From positions 992,001-1,056,000 of the forward strand of contig JACJXQ010000008.1 in NCBI GenBank assembly GCA_020636495.1: a stretch of 64,000 bases of DNA, in the 5' to 3' direction. Both the position numbers and the translations under genes were made by a program. The DNA is from Chitinophagales bacterium. Its GTDB lineage: Bacteria; Bacteroidota; Bacteroidia; Chitinophagales; Chitinophagaceae. Positions 48,414 through 58,442 of this stretch are shown one piece after another. Under the pieces are notes generated by a model, which saw only the letters and a program-made list of their open reading frames with translations, was not told the DNA's origin and did no database searches. Position 1 is the stretch's first letter. Each line of letters opens with the position of its first letter.

Positions 48414-49925
48414 ATGCCAAACGTTGGTAAGATTAAACAAATCATTGGTCCGGTAGTAGACGTATACTTCAGTAGTGAAGCAGCCCTCCCGGAGATTTAT
48501 AACGCATTGGAGATCAAGCGCGAAAACGGAGATATACTGGTACTTGAGGTGCAGCAGCACCTGGGTGAGGACAGCGTTCGTTGCGTAGCGATGGACAGCT
48601 CTGAAGGCCTGGTTCGTGGTATGGAAGCAGTAGATACAGGAAAAGCGATAGCAATGCCTGTAGGTGAAGAGATATATGGCCGTTTGTTTAATGTAACCGG
48701 TGATGCTATTGACGGTCTGCCTCAGCCAAGCAAGGCTAACGGTCGCCCGATACACGCAAAACCACCAAAGTTTGAAGATCTGAGTACAGCATCTGAGATC
48801 CTGTTCACTGGTATCAAAGTTATCGACCTGATCGAGCCATATGCAAAAGGTGGTAAGATCGGTTTGTTCGGTGGTGCCGGTGTGGGTAAAACCGTATTGA
48901 TCCAGGAGCTGATCAACAACATTGCGAAAGCGTATAGTGGTGTATCGGTATTTGCGGGTGTAGGTGAGCGTACTCGTGAGGGTAACGACCTGATGCGTGA
49001 GATGATCGAGGCAGGTATCGTAAAATATGGTGATAAGTTCAAACACAGCATGGAAGAAGGCGGTTGGGATACCAGCGCAGTTGACATGGAAGAACTGAAA
49101 AAATCACAGGCTACCTTCGTATTCGGACAGATGAATGAGCCTCCCGGAGCACGTGCCCGTGTGGCCCTTTCAGGTTTGACAATGGCTGAATACTACCGCG
49201 ACGGTGATCAAAGCGATCCAAATGGCGGCCGTGATATCCTCTTCTTCATCGATAACATTTTCCGTTTTACCCAGGCAGGCTCTGAGGTATCAGCTTTGTT
49301 GGGTCGTATGCCTTCAGCGGTAGGTTACCAGCCTACCCTCGCCACGGAAATGGGTATCATGCAGGAACGTATTACTTCAACCAAGCGGGGGTCAATTACT
49401 TCTGTACAGGCGGTTTATGTACCTGCGGATGACTTGACTGACCCTGCTCCGGCAACAACATTTGCCCACCTTGATGCCACAACGGTATTGAGTCGTAAGA
49501 TCGCTTCCCTGGGGATTTACCCTGCTGTGGATCCATTGGATTCTACTTCACGTATCCTTGATGCAGCAATCATTGGCGAAGAACACTACCGTTGCGCAGA
49601 GGATGTAAAGATGATTCTTCAGCGTTACAACGAATTACAGGATATCATCGCCATCCTCGGTATGGATGAATTGTCAGAAGAAGACAAAAAGGTAGTATCC
49701 AGAGCTCGTAGGGTCCAGCGTTTCCTCTCCCAGCCGTTCCACGTTGCGGAGCAATTTACAGGGATGCCGGGTGTTTTGGTTCCTATTGACGAAACCATTC
49801 GTGGATTTAACATGATCCTCAATGGAGAAGTGGATCAATATCCTGAAGCAGCATTTAACCTGGTAGGTACTATCGATGACGCTATCGAGAAAGGTAAAAA
49901 ACTGATGGCACAAGCTGCTAACTAA
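48414..49925 (+). CDS. atpD: F-type ATP synthase subunit beta
   Basis: 503 aa. The catalytic subunit of F1. The P-loop is G-G-A-G-V-G-K-T (about residue 155), the catalytic glutamate follows in G-E-R-T-R-E-G-N-D, and the D-E-L-S-E-E-D-K DELSEED-type segment lies near residue 420. Length is slightly above the usual 460-480 because of short insertions (for example around HSMEEGGWDTSA). In this genome beta and epsilon form their own unit, apart from the other F0/F1 genes, as in most Bacteroidota. The atpC start lies 33 bases after its stop. Confidence 0.98.
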   Translation: MPNVGKIKQIIGPVVDVYFSSEAALPEIYNALEIKRENGDILVLEVQQHLGEDSVRCVAMDSSEGLVRGMEAVDTGKAIAMPVGEEIYGRLFNVTGDAIDGLPQPSKANGRPIHAKPPKFEDLSTASEILFTGIKVIDLIEPYAKGGKIGLFGGAGVGKTVLIQELINNIAKAYSGVSVFAGVGERTREGNDLMREMIEAGIVKYGDKFKHSMEEGGWDTSAVDMEELKKSQATFVFGQMNEPPGARARVALSGLTMAEYYRDGDQSDPNGGRDILFFIDNIFRFTQAGSEVSALLGRMPSAVGYQPTLATEMGIMQERITSTKRGSITSVQAVYVPADDLTDPAPATTFAHLDATTVLSRKIASLGIYPAVDPLDSTSRILDAAIIGEEHYRCAEDVKMILQRYNELQDIIAILGMDELSEEDKKVVSRARRVQRFLSQPFHVAEQFTGMPGVLVPIDETIRGFNMILNGEVDQYPEAAFNLVGTIDDAIEKGKKLMAQAAN

Positions 49926-49958
49926 TCAGGTTTTGATTTTTGACTTTTGAATTTGCAT

Positions 49959-50210
49959 ATGCAACTAGATATTTTAACACCCGAGCAGAATATATACAGT
50001 GGTAACGTATACGGCGTTCAGCTTCCCGGTCTTGAAGGTTCTTTCGAGATACTGGAAAACCACGCCCCGATAATCGCTACACTGGCCAAGGGCAAGATGA
50101 AGATCATCAAAGACAAAAACACCAACGAGTTGTTCGAGATCACAGGTGGCTTTGTTGAAGTGATCAACAACAAGACCAGCGTACTGCTGGAGGGTGCTAA
50201 GGCACTGTAA
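49959..50210 (+). CDS. atpC: F-type ATP synthase subunit epsilon
   Basis: 83 aa from the ATG at 49959; an in-frame TTG at 49947 would add four residues. The sequence is the N-terminal beta-sandwich only (M-Q-L-D-I-L-T-P-E-Q, G-S-F-E-I-L-E-N-H-A-P, I-T-G-G-F-V-E-V). The C-terminal two-helix domain, which inhibits the enzyme in other bacteria, is absent, as is normal in Bacteroidota. It couples F1 to the rotor and follows atpD in one operon, closed by the terminator at 50246-50275. Confidence 0.96.
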   Translation: MQLDILTPEQNIYSGNVYGVQLPGLEGSFEILENHAPIIATLAKGKMKIIKDKNTNELFEITGGFVEVINNKTSVLLEGAKAL

Positions 50211-50245
50211 GAACACTGAGCCTCTCTGCAGGTAAAGATAAAACG

Positions 50246-50275
50246 AAAAGCCGCTCCATATACGGAGCGGCTTTT
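50246..50275 (+). terminator. Terminator of atpD-atpC
   Basis: AAAAGCCGCTCC / GGAGCGGCTTTT pair over 12 bp around a 6-base loop with a T-run, 36 bases past the atpC stop. Confidence 0.88.
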
Positions 50276-50369
50276 CTATGTTTACGAGGCTGGATATAAC
50301 AGTATGTAAATGTTATCTTTATAATATATTGCCTGTTAAAGGCATGGTCATAAGATTCAAAAATTGTAT

Positions 50370-51893
50370 ATGCTGCTACGCTTAATAATATTGTCGGGTA
50401 TAATATTTCTATCGGGCAATAATGCCGTCTCTCAGGTCCTTCCCAAAGATAATGATACACTCAACTATCGCCTGGTGGGTTTCCAGGTGCCCGAAAACAA
50501 AAATGCAACTGCTTACCAGCTCGAAGTTTACGAATTCCTGGCGCAGGATGATGGAAATGTAGAGAAGTTAGTACTGAAGAAAACATATGAGCGCAACAGA
50601 ATAATAGAAACGGTACCACAGTTTGGCAAAAGTTATAAATGGCAGGTAAAATACCTGAAGAATAGCCAGGTAATCGGTTCATCCGGGTTTCATTATTTCT
50701 CAACAGGCTATTCAGAAACAGTTGATACCAGCAAATACAGGCTGAAGGTTTTGGAAAACAAAGTAAAAGACCCGGATATCTATCTAGTGTTGGATTTTAT
50801 TTCAGTGATATATGACCTGGACGGTAACCCGCTGTGGTATCTGCCAAATATTCCTGTAGTAGCAGATAAAAATATACAAATGAGAGACCTGAAACCAACT
50901 GCCGATGGAACTTTTACAGCTGTTTCAGGACAGGGTGCACATGAGTTTGATTACAATGGCAAGATATTATGGACTGCAGCAAACGACGGGACTGTTAGCG
51001 GAGCACAGAATGAAAGCTATCATCATGAGTTCACTAAGCTATCAAACGGTCATTTTATGGTTTGTGGCCAGGAACCACTGCTTAAGAAAGTACCCGGTTT
51101 CGTTGATACGGCCATGTTGAATACTGCTAGGGTGGAGTGGCACGATGATGAAGAATGCTACTATGTTAATTTAAAAGCAGAAACATTGATCGAATATGAT
51201 TCAAATGGCAGAGTGGTATGGTATTGGAAGTCGTCTGAACATTGCTCGGACAAAGATTTTTTCAGACAAGGCGCTAACAAAATGACTAAGATCAATACAG
51301 ATATGCATATGAATGCATTTGAGTTTGACGAGAAAGAAAAGGTCATATATATAAGTTTTAAGAATACCAATCAAATAGTGAAGATCGAATACCCCTCAGG
51401 TAAGATAATAGAGAGCTACGGCATAAATTCGGATAAAAAGCAAGATAATCCTGACACTTTGTTTTATGGACAACATTGTATCAGGAAAACTAAAGACGGC
51501 AGGTTATATCTTTTCAACAACAATTCCAGGGTGCTTAATATGAACAGGGATGAAGACCATGGTGAAAATACCAGCATTTCATATATAACGATGTTGAAAG
51601 AGAATCCTGAAAAACGCAGTGGAATTGAAAAAATATGGGAGTTCCCATGCAACATTGACACATTTGCAATGTGGGCCGGCGGAGCGGGGGGTAGTGTTAC
51701 TATGCTTGACAATGGTGATATTTTGGCTAGTATGGGTGCCGCCAGCAGAGTGTTTATCGTTACTCCCGACAAAAAAGTACTATGGAACGGTATTCCTCAA
51801 GTATCAGACCCTGGAAACAACTGGCATTTACTTGGTCAATATCGCACCAGTTATATCACCAAAAAAGACTTGAATAAATTTATTTATAAATAA
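50370..51893 (+). CDS. Secreted arylsulfotransferase (ASST)-like propeller protein
   Basis: 507 aa from the ATG at 50370 (the TTG two codons upstream is less likely). Signal peptide MLLRLIILSGIIFLSGNNAV. Residues 25-110 form an extra N-terminal beta domain. The rest is a six-bladed propeller of the arylsulfotransferase type: Y-D-L-D-G-N-P-L-W-Y-L, then S-Y-H-H-E-F-T-K-L-S-N-G-H-F (with a candidate active histidine), D-M-H-M-N-A-F-E-F-D, the strand ISFKNTNQIVKIEYPSGKII, then H-C-I-R-K and D-N-G-D-I-L-A-S-M. Such enzymes move sulfate from phenolic esters without PAPS; this divergent member may only share the fold. It is alone between terminator and the next gene. Confidence 0.72.
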   Translation: MLLRLIILSGIIFLSGNNAVSQVLPKDNDTLNYRLVGFQVPENKNATAYQLEVYEFLAQDDGNVEKLVLKKTYERNRIIETVPQFGKSYKWQVKYLKNSQVIGSSGFHYFSTGYSETVDTSKYRLKVLENKVKDPDIYLVLDFISVIYDLDGNPLWYLPNIPVVADKNIQMRDLKPTADGTFTAVSGQGAHEFDYNGKILWTAANDGTVSGAQNESYHHEFTKLSNGHFMVCGQEPLLKKVPGFVDTAMLNTARVEWHDDEECYYVNLKAETLIEYDSNGRVVWYWKSSEHCSDKDFFRQGANKMTKINTDMHMNAFEFDEKEKVIYISFKNTNQIVKIEYPSGKIIESYGINSDKKQDNPDTLFYGQHCIRKTKDGRLYLFNNNSRVLNMNRDEDHGENTSISYITMLKENPEKRSGIEKIWEFPCNIDTFAMWAGGAGGSVTMLDNGDILASMGAASRVFIVTPDKKVLWNGIPQVSDPGNNWHLLGQYRTSYITKKDLNKFIYK

Positions 51894-51972
51894 TTTATAC
51901 AGGTGTAAGGATATATTTGAAAAATTATCTATCTTGATAAGGATAATACGTTCATGGTCTTAATATACTTGT

Positions 51973-54900
51973 ATGAAACAAAAAGATAATTTCCTACGTT
52001 CGGTTTTATTTTTGCTCTTTATTGTTTGTTATGCACAGGACAGTGGAGCGCAATATTGCACAGTATCTTCCTATACACCTTGTTATTATTATAACACATA
52101 TATCAACTCATTTGTTACAACAGGTGGGTCTACTAACATCAGCAATACGGGTAGTGGTTGTAATAATACAAGTACCAGTTATACTTTTTTCAATACTATG
52201 ACACATACTGGTGCCAGGGGAACTAATGTTGGTTTCACGATAGGCAATAACCCGTCATATGGATTGTCATATGCGCTATATGTCGATTTTAACTCTGATG
52301 GTGATTTTATTGATGCGGGAGAGCAGGTATATACAGGATCTATAGGGGCGTCCAGCACAGCAACCAGTAGTTTTACCATACCAACAACGGCCGCATTGGG
52401 TACGACGCGTATGAGGCTCATGGCAGAGTATTATTATTCTCCTAATAGTTGTGGCCCTATCTATTATGGTGAAATTGAGGATTATAATCTTAATATTACT
52501 GTTCCTTGTCCCGTAACAATAACCACCCAACCTCATGATACTTCTGTATGTACAAGTCAGAATGGAACATTCTCTATTGTTGCTACCAATACCAATTCTT
52601 ATCAATGGCAGGTAAGTACAAATGGAGGTTCTTCCTGGTCAAATATTTCAAATGGCAGTGTATATAGTGGTACAACAACCAACACTTTGCTGATTACCAG
52701 CCCTACGATATCTATGAATACATATAAATATCGTTGCAATTGCACCAATTCAGGAAGTTCCTGCACTACAAGCAGTACACAAGGAACATTAACCGTTAAT
52801 CAAACGCCTTATATAGCCAGTACTACACCAGGTTCAGCATGCCTGAATGGAAGCGGACAGGTTGGTGCAACAGGTTCTACAGGTGTTACGGTGCGTTGGT
52901 GGAACCAGGCAACCGGAGGCACCATGTTGGGAACAGGTAATACATATACGGTCAGTTCTGCAACAAGCACCACAAATTATTATGCTGAGCCATATGTATC
53001 GAGTGTTCAGCAATCAGGTAGTATATCTACAAGCACGGCCAATAATGGTCAGGTGGCAGCAACATTCGATTGCAAGCCTTTAACGAACATGACAGTTACC
53101 GGTTTCGACTTCACTCCAAGAACTACTACATCTTATACTGCCAGTATTTATTACAGAACAGGCTCAATGGTAGGTAATACAAGCTCTTCCAGCGGATGGA
53201 CATTATTAGGTACTTCAAGTAGCTTTAATGCAACGGCAAATGTAGTTACTGCAATACCACTGACATTATCCCTGAACCTTACTGCAAACCAGACTTATGC
53301 ATTCTATGTATATGTTACCGGTGGTACGCTGGGTTATACAAATGGTTCAGGTACACCTGGTACTACTTTGTTCGCGTCTAACAGTGATATGCAAATATTC
53401 GAAGGCTATGGTTCTCCCGGCTTATTTTCCAGTAGTTTGTATACTACAAGAACTTTTGCCGGTACTATTTATTATACAAAATCTGTTACCCCGCCGTGTA
53501 CGAATACAAACCGAACTGCTGTATTACTTACAGTTAATACCCCGCCACAAATTTCATCCCATCCTTCAAATAGTACAATATGTAGCGGTTCATCCACCTC
53601 GTTCAGCAGTAGTGGTACTGGGGTTGGTACCCTTACTTATCAGTGGGAGGCTAGCTTTAATAGTGGTGTGAATTGGAGTATCATAAATAACGGAGGTTTC
53701 TATAGTGGAGCTACAACGTCAACGCTTACCGTATCAAATGTCACAGCAGTATTAGACAATTATCAATACCGCTGTATCGTATCTGGCACTTGTTCGCCAC
53801 CTGCTACCTCTAATGCAGCTACCCTGACAGTAAATACACCCCCGACTATTACTACTCAGCCTGTAAATGCTGATGGGTGTCCTGCCTCAACGGTTACATT
53901 TACCTGCGCGGCCACAGGTGGTGGTATAAATTACCAGTGGCAGGAGTTTGTTACGTCGTGGAATAATATCACTAATGGTGGCATGTATTCTGGTGCAACT
54001 TCAGCGACACTGACGCTTACGGGCATTACCCCGTCAATGGATGGACAGCAGTATCGTTGCCTGATCACAGGTGCCTGTACTCCTCCTGATACTACGGATG
54101 AACCGACCCTTACAGTAAACCCTCTTCCTACCATCTCAGGTTCATCAAACAGTCCTGTCTGCGAAGGCAACGACCTGATGTTATCTTCTATAAGTACTAC
54201 ATCGGGTGTTACTTACGGATGGACCGGCCCCGGAGCCTATAATTCAACATTACAGAACCCCACACTATCAGGACCTACAACGGCTAATTCCGGTAATTAT
54301 ATGGTAACGGCTACTATTACTGCAACGGGTTGTACGGCAACAGCCAGTGTACCGGTAGTAATAAAAACCACGCCTGTTATATCTTCAATCTCAAGTAATG
54401 CTCCGGTTTGCTCGGGTTATGATATCAACCTGACATCTGCAAGTAATGCAGGAACCACATATAGCTGGACTGGCCCACTTGGTTTTACAAGCACAACCCA
54501 AAACCCGGTTCGTAGCAAAGTAAACCTGCAAATGGGCGGATACTATAAGTTGGAAACAACGCTGAATGGTTGTGTTTCCAACCCGGACAGCGTTAATGTA
54601 ACGATCGTACCAAGTCCATCAATAGGTGCGTATCCAACTCCGGGTAACAAAATATGTGATGGTGATACGATCTGGTTCTACGCTTTTGCTTCTAATACAG
54701 GCACAGGTCCGACATATCAGTGGGTGAAAAACGGACAGGATATACCGGGAGAAAACGCGTTGCAGTATACGGGTACAGGGTTGATGAATGGCGATATAAT
54801 TAAGCTGAGAATGTCTCCCGGATCAGGTATATCTTGTCCGGCAGATATATTAACGCAGGAAATGCACATCGTTGCCAAACCAGTATTAGCTCCGGTCGTA

Positions 54901-55431
54901 AATGTTGTCATGGACCCTGCTACTCCTGTATGGGAGGGGTTATTAGTGACCTTCACTGCAACACCGGCAGATGCAGGTAAAAATCCGCATTACCAGTGGA
55001 AGCGTAACGGTAAGGATATAAATGGTGCTACAAGTGATGTGTGGAGTACTACATCATTGAATGATAAGGATGTCATCGAATGTGAGATCATAAGCGATTA
55101 TGAGTGTGCACAACCATCATCTTCTATGAGTAACCAGGTAACCGTTCCGGTACTCACTTCAGTGCCCAACACAGCAGGAAATACAAACTTGTCTCTTTTC
55201 CCTAACCCCAACAATGGTAGCTTTACTTTGAAAGGAAATGTAAATAAAGGGAAGGTACAGCTGGAAGTATTGAATGCACTGGGTCAAGTGATCTATAAAA
55301 ATGAATTTTCTTCGGCAGACGGTAACCTGCAGCAGGATATCAGACCAGGCAATATGGCCGATGGTATCTACATGCTGAGAATTACTTCCGGAACTGAACA
55401 GGCTAATATCCGCTTCCGGGTAGCCAATTGA
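51973..55431 (+). CDS. Large surface protein: GEVED domain, Ig-like repeats, T9SS type A sorting domain
   Basis: 1152 aa. A signal peptide (about residues 1-26) is followed by a GEVED domain (about 60-180: S-Y-A-L-Y-V-D-F-N-S-D-G-D-F, then G-E-I-E-D-Y). Ig-like repeats make up residues 180-1070; each has a Y-Q-W core and Y-(R)-C ending, with the two at about 545-715 nearly alike (G-x-Y-S-G-A-T-(T/S)-x-T-L-T). The last 80 residues are a type A sorting domain (L-F-P-N-P-N-N-G-S-F-T-L ... M-A-D-G-I-Y-M-L-R). It should be a surface or released protein, perhaps an adhesin. Codons are rich in ACA/ACT and Thr/Ser/Asn, as in others of this type. Confidence 0.9.
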   Translation: MKQKDNFLRSVLFLLFIVCYAQDSGAQYCTVSSYTPCYYYNTYINSFVTTGGSTNISNTGSGCNNTSTSYTFFNTMTHTGARGTNVGFTIGNNPSYGLSYALYVDFNSDGDFIDAGEQVYTGSIGASSTATSSFTIPTTAALGTTRMRLMAEYYYSPNSCGPIYYGEIEDYNLNITVPCPVTITTQPHDTSVCTSQNGTFSIVATNTNSYQWQVSTNGGSSWSNISNGSVYSGTTTNTLLITSPTISMNTYKYRCNCTNSGSSCTTSSTQGTLTVNQTPYIASTTPGSACLNGSGQVGATGSTGVTVRWWNQATGGTMLGTGNTYTVSSATSTTNYYAEPYVSSVQQSGSISTSTANNGQVAATFDCKPLTNMTVTGFDFTPRTTTSYTASIYYRTGSMVGNTSSSSGWTLLGTSSSFNATANVVTAIPLTLSLNLTANQTYAFYVYVTGGTLGYTNGSGTPGTTLFASNSDMQIFEGYGSPGLFSSSLYTTRTFAGTIYYTKSVTPPCTNTNRTAVLLTVNTPPQISSHPSNSTICSGSSTSFSSSGTGVGTLTYQWEASFNSGVNWSIINNGGFYSGATTSTLTVSNVTAVLDNYQYRCIVSGTCSPPATSNAATLTVNTPPTITTQPVNADGCPASTVTFTCAATGGGINYQWQEFVTSWNNITNGGMYSGATSATLTLTGITPSMDGQQYRCLITGACTPPDTTDEPTLTVNPLPTISGSSNSPVCEGNDLMLSSISTTSGVTYGWTGPGAYNSTLQNPTLSGPTTANSGNYMVTATITATGCTATASVPVVIKTTPVISSISSNAPVCSGYDINLTSASNAGTTYSWTGPLGFTSTTQNPVRSKVNLQMGGYYKLETTLNGCVSNPDSVNVTIVPSPSIGAYPTPGNKICDGDTIWFYAFASNTGTGPTYQWVKNGQDIPGENALQYTGTGLMNGDIIKLRMSPGSGISCPADILTQEMHIVAKPVLAPVVNVVMDPATPVWEGLLVTFTATPADAGKNPHYQWKRNGKDINGATSDVWSTTSLNDKDVIECEIISDYECAQPSSSMSNQVTVPVLTSVPNTAGNTNLSLFPNPNNGSFTLKGNVNKGKVQLEVLNALGQVIYKNEFSSADGNLQQDIRPGNMADGIYMLRITSGTEQANIRFRVAN

Positions 55432-55565
55432 TATTGGCAATAAGATTTGTGATGCAGGTATAGCTGTGATAGTTATACCTGCATTTTTTATTTCGAGCTA
55501 AATTCAGTTTTTAACACCAGACTGTGTCTTTTTGCTTTTTTCCTTTTTACTTTTGATCTTCCAAG

Positions 55566-56792
55566 GTGAACTTACCATTCTTCATAGCGCGCAGGTATAT
55601 GCTCCGTCAAAAAGGGCGTTTCTCTGCATTTATTATCAGGCTGGCTATTGTAGCTACCTCGTTGAGTGTTGCCGCCATGATCATCGCTCTTGCTTTAATA
55701 GTAGGTTTCAAAAAACAGATCAGTCAGAATATTTACAACTACTGGGGACATATACATGTTAATATATATAGCGCGTCTTATTCTTCGCTTATTTCGCCCG
55801 AGCCATTGGTTAGAGATGCTACCATTGAACAACAGATAAAGGCACTACCCGGTGTTAAGGCTATTACACCATATGCAATAAGTCCTGCTATCCTGAATGC
55901 CAACCAGTTGATGGAAAGTATTCAGTTGAAGGGCGTAGATAGTTCATACGATTTTAGAACCATTAACGCTACTCCAATCAATTTTGCTGATACAAGCTAT
56001 GCCAAAGAGGTTGTGTTGTCTGAAAGTACCTTAGACCGGATGAAGCTGAACATGGGCGATGAATTATTGTTGTATTTCTTTGATGCTAATTCAACCTACC
56101 CGCGCATACGCAAAGTTACTGTTGCAGGTACCTATCATGTTGGTATGGAAGATATCGACAAATTTTATGCTTTATGTGATATCAGGTTGTTGCAGAACAT
56201 CAACAAGTGGAGTGCTGATGAGGTAAATGGCTACCAGGTCATGCTTGCTGAGCCCGAAGAGGCAACTCCAGTTTCAGACAAGATATTTAAGGATATTCTG
56301 CCTGCTGACAGTCGTCTTACCTCAAATACTATGTTTGAGCTTTTTCCCGGTATATTCGACTGGCTGTCATTACTGGATACCAATGCCGTTGTAATATTGG
56401 TGATTATGGGTATCGTTGCTATCATTAACCTTATAGCAGCGCTACTTATATTGATAGTCAACCAGGCGCGTATGGTGGGCATGCTTAAGGCGCTGGGCAT
56501 GGCTGAAGGGGATATGCGCAAAATATTCCTGTATCATGCTTCTCTCATAGGTTTTGTGGGCATTATTGCCGGAAATATACTGGCCATTGGCCTTTGTATT
56601 ATCCAGCAAGAGACAGGCTTTCTGAAGCTGTCAGAAGCAGGCTACTCTATGCAATTCGTTCCTGTACATATCATATGGTGGCATCCTTTTGCAGTTAGTA
56701 TATGCACAATGCTGTTGTGCATACTTTGTATGTGGGTGCCTACGTTGTATATTCGTCGTGTGCAACCTGCCAAGGTGCTGCAATTCAAATAA
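55566..56792 (+). CDS. LolC/LolE-type ABC transporter permease
   Basis: 408 aa from a GTG at 55566. Helix 1 (about residues 25-48) carries the R-L-A-I-V-A-T-S-L-S-V-A-A-M segment; a large periplasmic MacB-like domain (50-265) follows, then three helices (about 275-300, 330-350, 378-400) with the cytoplasmic R-M-V-G-M-L-K-A-L-G-M turn. This is the topology of LolCE and FtsX-type permeases, which extract lipoproteins for transfer to the outer membrane. The ATPase LolD is not adjacent. The start of the next gene is 17 bases on, and the two are probably co-read. Confidence 0.88.
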   Translation: MNLPFFIARRYMLRQKGRFSAFIIRLAIVATSLSVAAMIIALALIVGFKKQISQNIYNYWGHIHVNIYSASYSSLISPEPLVRDATIEQQIKALPGVKAITPYAISPAILNANQLMESIQLKGVDSSYDFRTINATPINFADTSYAKEVVLSESTLDRMKLNMGDELLLYFFDANSTYPRIRKVTVAGTYHVGMEDIDKFYALCDIRLLQNINKWSADEVNGYQVMLAEPEEATPVSDKIFKDILPADSRLTSNTMFELFPGIFDWLSLLDTNAVVILVIMGIVAIINLIAALLILIVNQARMVGMLKALGMAEGDMRKIFLYHASLIGFVGIIAGNILAIGLCIIQQETGFLKLSEAGYSMQFVPVHIIWWHPFAVSICTMLLCILCMWVPTLYIRRVQPAKVLQFK

Positions 56793-56809
56793 GGCCTGCA
56801 TTTTTATTC

Positions 56810-57748
56810 ATGAGTAATAAGGAATCATATCGCCGGTTTTGTGCTGTTGAAAAAACAGTTCCGCTTTTCCTGAAAGATTGGTGGCTGGATGCTGTTTGCG
56901 ACAACTGGGATGTTGCTATTGCTAAAAATGGTGATGCTATTAGTGGTGTATGGCCGTATTGCCCGGAGCATAAAATGAATGTTTCTATCATTCGCGACCA
57001 GGTGCTGACACCTTATATGGGGCCGTTCGTATTTTATCCTGCTGATCTGAAACATACTAAGCGAGATAATTTTCAGCACGAAACGATCAGTACTTTGTTG
57101 GGAGATATGCCCGAAGCGAAGGTCTGGCATTTGTCCGCTTTCCCGGGGTTGAAACAGGTGGGATTGTTCAATGCACAAGGTTTTGACGTGCAGGTAAGGC
57201 AAACCTTTATTATGCCACTACATGGTGATGTAGATGACATTTTCAACAGGCTGCACGAAGACTACCGCCGGAATGTGCGCAAAGCTGAGAAAGAAATTAC
57301 CGTAACGGATGAACCATCTGCTTTGTCACAGCTTTGGGATTTCCAGAAGGCTACACTAGAGAAAAAAGAAGTACGCATGCATTTTACCATGCAGCAGTTG
57401 GAGGCTATTTTCGATGCCTGTAAACAGCATGATACTACCGCCTTATGGGTAGCCAGGAAAGGTGGTGAAATAGAAGCGATACTATGGCAGGTATGGGATG
57501 AAGTACAGGCATACTACCTGGTAGGTAGTAAAAACCCTTTGGGTAATGATAGCCGTGCCATGACTGCTCTTATCTGGCATGCCATTGAGCATGCAAAGGA
57601 GCTGGGTAAAACCGGCTTTGATTTTGAGGGTAGTATGGACCAGGGAGTAGAAAAATTCTTCCGCAATTTTGGCGGTAAGCGCCAGCTTTATTTGGTACTC
57701 CGCAAGAACGACTCCATGCTCTGGAAATTGAAAGAAAAGCTGGCCTGA
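56810..57748 (+). CDS. FemAB/GNAT-like acyl-ACP or peptidyl transferase family protein
   Basis: 312 aa from the ATG at 56810; the frame is open upstream, but only within the permease gene and without sensible sequence. Two GNAT-like halves: residues about 20-140 (D-W-W-L-D-A-V-C, PYMGPFVFYP) and 150-300 (R-L-H-E-D-Y-R-R-N-V-R-K-A-E-K, then W-H-A-I-E-H-A-K-E-L-G and F-D-F-E-G-S-M-D). The latter motifs (F-E-G-S, R-N-V-R-K-A) are those of FemAB-related proteins in exopolysaccharide or lipid modification. The substrate is unknown. Cytoplasmic. Confidence 0.78.
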   Translation: MSNKESYRRFCAVEKTVPLFLKDWWLDAVCDNWDVAIAKNGDAISGVWPYCPEHKMNVSIIRDQVLTPYMGPFVFYPADLKHTKRDNFQHETISTLLGDMPEAKVWHLSAFPGLKQVGLFNAQGFDVQVRQTFIMPLHGDVDDIFNRLHEDYRRNVRKAEKEITVTDEPSALSQLWDFQKATLEKKEVRMHFTMQQLEAIFDACKQHDTTALWVARKGGEIEAILWQVWDEVQAYYLVGSKNPLGNDSRAMTALIWHAIEHAKELGKTGFDFEGSMDQGVEKFFRNFGGKRQLYLVLRKNDSMLWKLKEKLA

Positions 57749-57901
57749 CCTTCTCTCCACAGGCAACCGTCTTTTATCAACACGTTAGAAAAAAGCTTTA
57801 AATAATATTGACATATTAAAATTGTATTGCTATATTTAATAAAGGAAGATATGGTGCAAATGAATAATGAATAACTCAGGAACCAAATTCAATTATTATA
57901 T

Positions 57902-58174
57902 ATGCAAACCAATACCGTTAGTCAAACACTCGTAGGTCTTAACAGGGTACTAGTTACATTGCAGTTAACACCTGATACTAAAGAAGAGAGCGATGCTTTA
58001 GTGAAGACAAGCACGGCCTCTGCTAATGACAAACAAAAAAGCCTGGTTGAAAAACCTGTGTTTGATTATTGTAATTCTGTAGGAAGAGGCTTCATCCTGA
58101 TAGGTGCAACCGTTAATAAGAACGGCACTGTGGATGTTACACTGGAGAAAACCGGTGGGATGGGGGGTATCTAA
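57902..58174 (+). CDS. Small hypothetical protein
   Basis: 90 aa, not recognised. Polar, with a beta-strand-like part (GLNRVLVTLQL), a helix-forming centre with Asp, Glu and Lys, and a Gly-rich end (RGFILIGATVNKNGTVDVTL, then E-K-T-G-G-M-G-G-I). No signal peptide or membrane helix. Codon use and composition resemble nearby genes. It is alone; the 268 bases after it, up to the next gene, hold no other gene. Confidence 0.5.
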   Translation: MQTNTVSQTLVGLNRVLVTLQLTPDTKEESDALVKTSTASANDKQKSLVEKPVFDYCNSVGRGFILIGATVNKNGTVDVTLEKTGGMGGI

Positions 58175-58442
58175 CCATCGCTTGCACCCTGTCATTTTTC
58201 CGTTAAAGTAGGCATGTGAGCACTGCTCATGTGCAGGTATCTTTTCGCCTTATTTTTCTAATCTGTAATATTAATGCATATTCATTTTTCGTTTGTTTTG
58301 TGACATTGTTGTGACAAAGCTGTAAATACATGCTGTTATAGCTCGTATTCTATAGTGAATACAGCATTTTATAGTAATTTCACGTTTGTTTATAGAAGCA
58401 TATAGCGAGGAATAAAAGTATTAACCGGAAAAACAAACAATT

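Noticed and set aside
58310..58325. Repeated TTGTGACA before the nucleotidyltransferase gene as an operator
   Set aside because: Two short direct copies in AT-rich sequence could be chance; no regulator is linked.
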